Assembly: GCA_022925895.1 (NCBI GenBank)
Contig: JAKSYS010000133.1
Coordinates: 1-64,000 of the forward strand
Reading direction: 5' to 3'
From: Fragilaria crotonensis
Lineage: Eukaryota; Bacillariophyta; Fragilariophyceae; Fragilariales; Fragilariaceae
Length of the DNA stretch: 64,000 bases
Position numbers and translations under genes: made by a program. The notes beneath the pieces were generated by a model that saw only the letters and a program-made list of their open reading frames with translations, was not told the origin of the DNA and ran no database searches. Below, one piece after another: positions 56,606-64,000 of this stretch (the stretch's first letter is position 1; each line of letters opens with the position of its first letter).

Positions 56606-59600
56606 TCAAGATATTGGGTTCAGAGTCTTTGATGAAGGATATTCAGGATGATTGTGTTGTTGCCAATAATATGAAAATGGATTGTGAGTGATCTGAGACA
56701 ATGGGTTGCTGAGGGCATTCTCAAGGTGTGGGAGAGCCCAGGATCCATAAACATCGGTGGATCCACGTTTTGTAGTAATCACTTGGATGAGGCGAGTTGC
56801 AAGAGACAAGGGAATGGTTTTGGGATCATCAATGACATGATAAACAGGGTTTGGTTGGCGCCAAAGTTGGCTAGGATTGTTGGGACAAGTCCAGGGATTG
56901 GCAGCATAACAGGTGTTCATTGGAATGCAGGCTTGGTCATTGAAAAGCTGTTGGACTGTTGTTGTTGTGTAGGGTTTGATGGTCCCATTGTGTTGATGAA
57001 AGATGATTGGTTTGTTCTCCTTGTTGTAGATAATAGGGAAAGTGTGAGCACTTGGCAATGGAATAGGAAGCTCAGTTGGGGATCCTGAAGTGTAGAAGGA
57101 GTTGACTGATGCTCTTGGGTGTTGCCTTGGTAGATAAGGACTTTGATTGGCAAGGGTGTTTGAGGTAGGACACATTGAGGGTCAGTGACATTGATGTTGG
57201 AAACAACTCTGAACATGGTGTATTCATGATCTGGCAGGAAATCAATGGAATGGTTGATGGTATCTGTCTTGATGGGGTCAAAGTTGGACTTAAGGGTTGC
57301 ATAATCACAGTTTCCAATTGGGATGGTGAAGTTCTGAAGATCATTGGAAGTGAGCGGACGGCAGATGACAAAGTTGACGGCAATAGCAGTGGCTTTTGAA
57401 TGCATGATTGATAACTGTTCAGGTGTGGGGATGTGGCCATTGGGAAGGCTGAGCAATTGTGATTCATGAGTAGATCAACAGGAGGAAGGGAACCAATGTA
57501 GATGTTTGAGGGTTGCAAATGTAAGTCATCTCCAGTTGTGAGTTTGGCAGTCAAAGTTGCATGTTGGCGGAGTGTTGCTGAGATTAAGACACGGGCAACA
57601 TGGGAAGCAGATGGAGATATTCCAGTTGTAGGTTCTCCAAAACCGTTGACAAGCGGTGAATGAGTGAATGCAATGAGGGATGCAGAGTCCAAATGTGCAG
57701 GGTTTGAATATGGGAAGTCCTGGTGCTGTCCAAAGTGGTATCATAGGGACTGGGAGTCAATTGCTGATCTTGGAAGAATTTGATAATGAATCGCGGGACA
57801 TCTCTGAAGTTACTTCGGTTCGGGAAAAGTCGTAGAGCGGTCGCAAAAGTTGGGATATTGCGAATGATATCAGCAAGTTCAGGGGGTTGGTGAGGGCATG
57901 AAGATGTTTGTCCCTGAATATAAATGTGGATGAGGTACATCATTTTGAAGGCATAAAGGATGGATAGGGAGCATTCATGTCCAAAGGATCCAGGTTCATA
58001 GTCACTCAAAGGGATACAAATAGTGATGGGGTGCCATTAGTGAGTTGAGATCTGTGCTCAGAAGAAAGATTGTCCATGACCAAATTGGTTGTTCTGTTGA
58101 AAGTGTGTTGGATGCATTGAATGAATTCCTCTTGATTGGGGTCTTTGTCAGATCCAGCAATGAGAATGGGATAAAGGTTGCACATCAGGTGGCGAAGATG
58201 TTCGGTCGTCAAGTCGCGAATGCATTGTTTGGTGACTGGATTTGACTGAATATAACGTAGGCAGAAGCTTGCAGCTGTGATACTTGAATCAACACATGTT
58301 GGAAGGTTGCACATGGTGATTGGCCCATTGATATCATCTTGAAGAGTTGCATCAGCATAGAAAAGAAGTGAGGCATGTGGATTGGTTCTGGAATCCAAAT
58401 CAGAATGGTGTTGCAAAGGGGACATGATGGATTGGGTCCAAGACATTGTCTTCAGGGCAAGGGGTGTGCAGTTTGTCAAGGCGATATGGAAGCTCCAAAG
58501 TTTCATCATCATCAGATAGTTCAAGAAATGCTGTGATTCCAGTTGATGTGGAAAGGCAATCAAAGGTACTGTCATTGCTGCTGCTCAAATTGGAAAACAA
58601 GGGACTGAAAAGTTCTGAATTGAGACTGATTGCTGGAGAAGGTGGTGCATCAAGATTCCTAGGTCCAGAGGTGTTGAAGGTTTTCAAATAATTGATCTGA
58701 CATGATTGGGTTCTGTTTTTGCTTGAAGGAGTTGAAGGGGTATCAGTTTCATCATCATCAATTGAAATGGTGAATGGGATTGCAGCATTGATAGGTGGCT
58801 TGACATAAAAAGGGTTGGCAACATTGATGGGAGTTGCAAATTGCTTGGACTTGGTTGGGGTAGAGGCCTTGCTGGTCTTGGAATATTTTTCGTCATTTTG
58901 CATTTTTGGTAGCTTTTCTGGTTGTCATCCTGTCCATGAGAGTTAGGGAATCCAAAGTTTTAACTGTGAAGGAATCTGGGATAAATGAGCTGGTGTCTGT
59001 GCTGTCATCATTGTCTGAGGAATCTGGGACTGAGTAGGGAGAGTTTTGAATCATTGGGAGTGCATCAAGTTGTTTTGGAGATTCCTTTTGTCGCCGTTGC
59101 TTTGTTCTTCAACTTCAACGTCAGCGGGAACTTTTGTGCTTTGGTGGGCGGCAGTGTCTGATCGCGAACGGAAAGGCATAATTGTTTGGGACACGGGCAG
59201 TAGATGGAGAAGACACTTGAAGCATTAACTACGTCACTATCGTCGTCGTCATCGTCATCCATATCGTCATCGCGATAAATGTTGGTCGTGGAGCGCTGGA
59301 ATGTCGTCAGACGCGTCAGTCATTTCGTCATCGTCCACGGGATCGCCGTTGTAATTAGGAACACGAGCATGGCCGTTAGGTTGGTCACGAGTTGGACGTT
59401 GGTAATTAGGAGGGGACGTCAGAAGGCGGGGTTGGCGCGCGCGGACGGATAGGCGTGGGTAGGATTTCAAAACCGGTCGGACGCAAGATGACGTTTGCGT
59501 TATGGGGAAAAATATGGACGGACGGGCTGCCAAATGTCGCAGCTGCAGTACTGAAAGAGATCTGTACGATCGTCGTAGAAAGGTCATTGGCAGTTCGGCG

Positions 59601-60826
59601 CGGGGTCCAATGTGTCCCAAGTCCAGGACTCTTGGGAGCTGATGGTGCGAATCACCACGATCATGGTCGTGGTCGGAAATGGGAAATGGGGGTTCGCCAT
59701 GGGGTCGTTTTGAGCGGCGATATCTCCGGATTGGTCGCTCCGATTTTCGTAAGTGGGAGCTCTTTTGCAGGTCTTGGAGCGCCGGAGGAGTTTCTGACTT
59801 TACTTTTGTCGTGTGAAGGTCCGAACGCCCAACGAAATTGATTTGTTGACTTCCACATTCACGAACATATTGGCGGGTTTTGTAGCGAATCTCTGGTTGT
59901 TTTTGCGTCTGAAAACGCATCCTTTTCGCAGGGGAAGCATCAGGGGAGGAGGCGGGGACGTCTGAGTCATCGAATTGTCGCTTCCTGGTGGATTTTGGGC
60001 GGGTGGGAGCAGGAATCTTGCGGTCGTCGTCACTGCGAACGCTGTAGTCGTCATCTTGGTCGTCGTCGTCGACGTCGCTTTCGTCGAATACGTCTGTCTG
60101 GGGTTGGTAACTGCGAATAGGGGAAGGATGGTGAGTGCCCTGGATGTCTGGAATGTACTCCTGCTTGATTCTCATTACTTTATGAGTGTTTGAGCGCTCT
60201 GCAGTCGCGCTATCGATGGCCTCGGCGTTGCTAGCCGCTTCATCGTTGTCGTCGTCGTCGGTTTCGGTGGCCCTGAATGTTTTGTTGCGCCCAATAGGAG
60301 TTGTAAGGATGCCCTGGATGTATGGATGAGTCTTTTGGTTGTAGTTGGTGGCGCGGGAAGACTTGTTGTTGCGCTCGGAGTTGGCGCGTTCGATGGCCTC
60401 GGCGATGACGGCCGCTTCATCGGTGTCGGATTCGTAGGTAATTGCAGCATGAGTAGTGGGAAGCTTCTTCTTTTTCATTGTAGTTTGTTGATTGCCCAGT
60501 TTGGCTCTCTTAGAGCGAGTTAGATAGAGGGTGGGATGGGTGGGCGTAGCGGCAGGAATGTTGACATCTGCGCTGATGACGACTGGAGGCTCCGTTTCGG
60601 AGGCAAGAAAGGGGGACGAGTCCTTCTTCTTCGACTTCTTGTCGGCTTTCGTAAGGTTGAAGCGAATGGTGGGCATGGTGGGTGGGGCTGAAATGCTGCT
60701 GAAAGGGCTGGGGCTGCTGTTAACTAAGTTCTTAAATATTTGTGTGCACTTTGAATCTGGGGGAGCTCTGTTGAAAAATTCTGTTATTTTCAGTTGCTTC
60801 AGATCTGACAGTTTAGATGGAAGCAT
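56606..60826 (-). CDS. ORF1: long extra protein before gag, frameshifted, family unknown
   Basis: About 4.2 kb of protein-like sequence on the element's coding strand, open in segments 60826-59267, 59262-59065, 58903-58400, 58575-58006, 58009-57584, 57692-57072, 57456-56917 and 57175-56606. That implies one protein near 1,400 residues with several one-base frame changes. The start is placed at ATG 60826 (MLPSKLSDLKQLKITEFF); 60676 is an alternative. Residues 11-18, QLKITEFF, fit the PCNA-interacting PIP box (Qxx[ILM]xxFF). The N-terminal third is charged, with Lys/Arg clusters (KKKKLP, PAKRMRF, STRKRQFDD) that look like nuclear localisation signals. It also has acidic stretches and two copies of a ~43-residue unit (DEAA..AEAI...ERN...YI(Q/P)(D/G)I). 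The middle and C-terminal parts (DLTTEHLRHLMCNLYPILIAGS, NFVICRPLTSNDLQNFTIPIG, YGSWALPHLENAL) look globular; none matches a family I know. It ends at TGA 56608-56606. Confidence 0.65.
60136..60436 (-). repeat. Internal duplication within ORF1
   Basis: Two diverged units (about 60308-60436 and 60136-60268 on the plus axis) encode acidic/Ala-rich helices followed by ...HPYIQGI or ...EYIPDIQG. They share gcgatggcctcggcg and tgccctggatgt blocks. Confidence 0.6.
60773..60796 (-). other. PIP-box motif (QLKITEFF) at ORF1 N-terminus
   Basis: Eight codons read Q-L-K-I-T-E-F-F, matching the canonical PCNA-interacting peptide Qxx(I/L/M)xx(F/Y)(F/Y). It is at residues 11-18 if the ATG at 60826 is used. 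PIP boxes often sit at protein termini. Confidence 0.55.
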
Positions 60827-60866
60827 AACTGAATTCCTGAGCCTAACTAACTTGAAGGTATCAGAG

Positions 60867-61442
60867 TTAAAAAAGGGCAGAGGACGCCTGCCTAAGTCGG
60901 TTGATTCTAGGCGAGTGAACCATGATAGATTCTGCGTGCGAGCGCGGAGTGGAGGCCAGACCATGGTTAAATCGGGCGCACGCCAGACCGGGGTCGCAGG
61001 CAGGTGGTGACGTCACGGTGACGGTATCGGTCGCTACAGTACGAACGTTGGCCGGTGCTACGGTTTCAGGACTACTGGATGCTACGCTAGCGGCAGAGGA
61101 AGCGGGAGTGCTAGTAGCAAACGCGACGGTATACGCGTGGGAGTCTACTGGACGGGTATACTGAGCTACGGTATGACTAGGCGTAACTACAGTACATGTA
61201 GACGTAGACACAGTGCTAGTAGGCGAAGCAACTGTGCTAGTATCTGTAGGTACGATGCAAGTAGATGGTGCTACGTTGCGCGTAGGTGACACTACAGTAT
61301 GTGGACGTGGGTGGAGTCCTACGGTGACGTCGGTAGCCAAGTGGGTACTAGTACACTGGCTATCGCTACAGGGGGACTGAATCGTGACGACGGCGGGTAA
61401 AAAGTCGTCATGGTCAGTTACGCTGCTACGAAAATTGTACAT
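60867..61442 (-). other. Open frame spanning the 5' LTR and PBS, coding status doubtful
   Basis: 191 codons from ATG 61442, which is only about 23 bases below the TATA-like box, so the ATG may lie outside the transcript. The product is Thr/Ser/Val/Pro-rich (STVASPTSTVSTST) with imperfect repeats. The frame is also open in the left LTR (175 codons) despite about ten differences between the LTRs. Confidence 0.3.
60905..60922 (-). promoter_or_regulatory. Primer-binding-site-like sequence
   Basis: Directly inside the 5' LTR the minus strand reads TGGTTCACTCGCCTAGAATC. TGG complements a tRNA CCA end. The complement (gattctaggcgagtgaacca) resembles a tRNA T-arm and acceptor strand, but the tRNA identity is not recognised. 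Confidence 0.6.
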
Positions 61443-61827
61443 TGTGGAAAAATGGGGGCCGGACTAAATATATTTACAGTGGGACAAATTTGTGAGAAAA
61501 TCGTTGATCACAAGTGAGTGATCAACTTCGTTTGATGAGTGTTTCTGAGGAACACTCAGGAACACAAATGAAACGGTGCACGTCTGGAAGAGTGCACGTC
61601 TGAAAAGGTGTACGTCTGAAGAGGTCGTACGAGGCCGAGCGTTGGGCGAGAAAATGGTCGTTTATGCAACGAACGACATGAAAACGATCGTTACAATTTC
61701 CGAGTGGGATATGATTCCCGTACGACAGTAACGATACAACGTATACTGTTTACTAGCCTAATGTGAAGTGTCGTACTGAATAATGTAGATAGTAAAAGTA
61801 CGTAGGAGCGGTACTAAAAGTCTGTCA
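60923..61827 (-). repeat. 5' LTR (right copy)
   Basis: 905 bp, TG...CA, the transcriptional start side for the minus strand. TATA-like TAAATATATTTA at 61465-61476. Confidence 0.95.
61465..61476 (-). promoter_or_regulatory. TATA-like box in 5' LTR
   Basis: The near-palindrome taaatatattta is conserved in both LTRs and placed to drive minus-strand transcription starting near 61440. Confidence 0.55.
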
Positions 61828-61832
61828 GGTTA
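61828..61832. repeat. Target-site duplication GGTTA, right
   Basis: ggtta directly after the LTR CA end; twin of 49903-49907. Confidence 0.92.
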
Positions 61833-62013
61833 CAAGTTACAAGTACAGTACTGCATTTACTGCAGTATTGTTTGTTTCGAATTCACGAAAACGTATGCGA
61901 AAATTAAGTCAATCCTCATTCGTCATTATGTCATAGTGACGACACACCTCATCGAATCATTGAAAGCAAAAAGTGATCGTAGACACAACAAATTTCGAAT
62001 CTGAAATGCCACG

Positions 62014-63181
62014 ATGATGATTCGCAGGACGACGAGGACAAGAGCTATTGCGGTCATGGCAGTGCTGTGGACCACTCCATCTGTGCGAGCATTATCCAGT
62101 GTGACTCGAATGATGGTAGTCGGGTAGTGTCACTGGCACCATTCCATTTCAAGCAGTTGGCACTGATGTCGGTTCAGCGGTCACAGGACGACGTATCGAA
62201 AATGTAAATGATGACGATGATGATGGTGGTGGTTGGACGGATGTCGCAATCAAGGCCGCCAAAGTTTTACTGTAAGCCAACGAGAAAAGCTTCAAGGGAT
62301 GGAGTTCTTGGTGTTTCACGTCCCATTTCCATCGTTGGCAGGAGACCACTTGTTGTGGATGATGATGGTTCACGTGTTGGTGATAATGATGTCCATTGCG
62401 ACGACGACACAAGTAACACAATCACAAAGACAATTCATTTTCAACGTCACGGACAAGGGTATCACAATTTAATCTGTGACATGCTCCGTGAGAGGAATCA
62501 ACCGATCGACTTCGAATCGTCCGACAATCCCATGTTGAACCCCATGCTCCGAATGGAATTCTTGGATCCACCCTTGACGCATTCCGGAATACTGCAGTCA
62601 AGGCAGCAGCGAAGCGTCATCGTCGTCAACTTTATGGCAGTACTGACAACTCTCGTCGTACAAAAACACCATCATCACGGACAGGACCGCAATTGATTAT
62701 CGTGTCGCCGCTCTTGAGATGCCTTCAGACAGCACAACACACCTTTGGTGAACAACAGCATCGTGATCATGATGACGATACTATAATACCGTGGATCGCA
62801 CATGAGGGGTGTCGAGAAGAATTGGGACTCTTGGTGGGGAACAAGCGTCGTCGTCGGTCGGAGATCATGGCGGACTACCCGCATGTTGATTTCACACATC
62901 TTGTTCACGAAGATGATGTTCTGTGGGACAAGTTTGAGGGCAAAAAGGAATCCCTGCTGGAACAATCGGAACGCATCTACACATTCTTGACCGAATTTGT
63001 GGCACAACGCCCCGAAGAGGAAATCGCCATTGTCAGTCATTCCGCATATCTGTTCACCATGCTCAATGCCGTTGTGGATACACAAGACGACGATTTGAAA
63101 TCGTGGTTTTTGACTTCGGAAGTACGCACCATTCGACTGCAATTTGCAGACAACCTGCACTTTCTTGGCCCTGTCGAGTAA
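62014..63181 (+). pseudogene. Phosphoglycerate-mutase-like histidine phosphatase, frameshifted
   Basis: ATG 62014 begins a short signal-like leader (AIAVMAVLWTTPSVRALSS). The frame must change near 62125 to continue into TGTIPFQAVGTDVGSAV and an Asp-rich loop. A 70-nt intron at 62272-62341 (donor ACTGTAAGC, acceptor GTTGGCAG) joins KAAKVLL to RPLVVDDDG. The catalytic start QRHGQGYHN (RHG plus HN) is at about 62440-62470. A one-base frame change near 62600 precedes the second half, which holds IIVSPLLRCLQTA, CREELG and IAIVSHSAYL, the remaining family motifs with the second catalytic histidine. The branch 'histidine phosphatase superfamily' is secure; the substrate is unknown. Because all catalytic residues survive, assembly indels are as likely as true decay. 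Confidence 0.7.
62272..62341 (+). other. Predicted intron in the histidine-phosphatase gene (70 nt)
   Basis: GTAAGC donor and GTTGGCAG acceptor; splicing keeps frame from KAAKVL to RPLVVDDDG. Confidence 0.6.
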
Positions 63182-64000
63182 GGTGGACTATTTCTGCACC
63201 TTTGTTCAACGAACGGTTCAAACTCGTGTAGTGTCAGAGTACCAGGTACCTTTTGCCCTCAACTCGACACAGCAGAATGACGAAATAGGTACTTGTACTA
63301 CATCGCGTCCACTCTTTACATATAATGAATTCTACCGGTACTTCGAATCGTAGGTTCGTACTATTGCACACTTTAACCTGGCAACGCATGATCATCATCC
63401 AAGTCCACAATGGTATCGTCACCATCATCGCGAACGCCACACAATGTTGGTCTCCTTTTCTGTTGTTTAGTCAACTCGATTTCACGTGTTACCTGGGTTG
63501 TTGCCAGCAGGAGTCCCATAATTAGTTGTATTACGGTAGTGTGCCAGCAATTACTCGAGTACCTGCGTAGATAGCGAAGTGTACTCTACCGTGGTAAGTA
63601 TGCATACAGGCACGAACTAATCTCCGAGTGCAAGTACATGGAAGGTCTAGACTCTACTCATAGAGAAAGAGCATCGGTGCGCATAGTTAGTATTATATCT
63701 TTGCTACTCAATCTCTGACAAAGTTGTGCCATTGATGCTGAAATGCCGTTCCGGGCAAGGGACAGAGTAATAATGACTTCATTAGGGACTTTAAGCAAAC
63801 TGAAAAATCTCTGCGCGCGCACGCTTTTTGCCCACCTTCAGCCTCCCGGAGAAAACCCGATGTCACACCTCATGTCTCTGGTACTCAGATTCCATCTTGA
63901 AGCTGAGCAAAGGCTAAAGTTGTGCGCAGAAAGTTGCGTTGTCAGGCAACCTCGACCTCTGCGCGCACCAGATCTCCTTTGGCCGCGCCAGGAATTTCCT
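63182..64000. other. Intergenic stretch at window end
   Basis: No gene recognised. GTAC-rich around 63235-63350. CGCGCGCACGC-type runs near 63815 and 63960. Confidence 0.5.

Larger units (their letters stand above)
49908..61827 (-). mobile_element. Complete Ty1/copia-type LTR retrotransposon with an extra 5' ORF (11,920 bp)
   Basis: Both ends are 905-bp LTRs starting TG and ending CA, flanked by a perfect 5-bp duplication (GGTTA). Transcription is on the minus strand. Going 5' to 3' on that strand: LTR (61827-60923), PBS-like site, ORF1 (about 60826-56606), Gag (56491-54634), Pol (54633-50824: protease, integrase, RT, RNase H), polypurine tract, LTR (50812-49908). Integrase before RT is the Ty1/copia order. 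The LTRs differ by about ten substitutions and three small indels by eye (~98.7 percent), so insertion is fairly recent. The interior has single-base frame changes every few hundred bases, a rate in line with the LTR indels; it may be decaying or the assembly may be imperfect. The extra ORF1 roughly doubles the usual size. Confidence 0.95.

Noticed and set aside
1-64000. tRNA, rRNA, CRISPR, prokaryotic operons or riboswitches
   Set aside because: No such pattern was seen; introns, gene spacing and protein types are eukaryotic. A covariance-model scan would be needed to exclude small RNAs.

Overview
The window looks like nuclear DNA of a diatom or a close stramenopile relative. Genes have short GT-AG introns (about 60-150 nt, one of about 450 nt) with CTAAC/CTAAT branch-like sites. 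Some precursors pair a signal peptide with a phenylalanine-containing cleavage motif of the kind used for import into complex plastids. Large TPR and LRR proteins, a Cache-domain receptor and a Ty1/copia retrotransposon add to the picture. Species is not determined.

Layout. 1-10.3 kb (+): the C-terminal part of a membrane receptor with Cache, TM, coiled coil, WWE and PARP parts; a phosphatidylinositol 4-kinase that appears spliced to an upstream multi-pass membrane exon; a plastid-targeted FLVCR-like MFS transporter. 10.9-16.3 kb: a GT32-like Golgi glycosyltransferase (-), a secreted coiled-coil protein (+), and a small unknown protein (+). 17.3-21.1 kb (-): tandem GT31 galactosyltransferase-like genes, the second broken by one base, separated by a degenerate retroelement scrap. 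22.1-26.9 kb (+): a giant TPR gene broken by several frameshifts. 27.2-33.9 kb (-): a six-exon chromatin reader with an ELM2-like start, a PLU-1-like coiled region and two PHD fingers. 35.3-37.95 kb: a plastid-type PDZ protein (+) and a repeat/coiled-coil protein (-). 39.2-43.0 kb (-): a two-domain O-fucosyltransferase-like enzyme. 43.8-47.6 kb (+): a secreted hemerythrin-like helical protein and a secreted LRR protein. 48.5-49.6 kb (-): an armadillo-type protein.

49.9-61.83 kb is one complete LTR retrotransposon on the minus strand (11,920 bp). It has 905-bp LTRs differing at about ten bases and three indels, a perfect 5-bp target duplication (GGTTA), a PBS-like site and a polypurine tract. 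Its pol order (protease, integrase, RT, RNase H) is Ty1/copia. Unusually, about 4.2 kb of extra coding sequence (ORF1) lies before gag. ORF1 begins with a PCNA-binding-type motif (QLKITEFF). Gag and Pol are in one frame separated by a single TAA followed at once by ATG. A split phosphoglycerate-mutase-like gene (+) follows at 62.0-63.2 kb.

Two window-wide themes stand out. Isolated one-base frameshifts, several in homopolymers, occur in unrelated genes; residual assembly indels may explain many apparent pseudogenes. Most intergenic stretches are dense in GTAC tetramers, which coding sequence largely lacks. No tRNA, rRNA or CRISPR was recognised.
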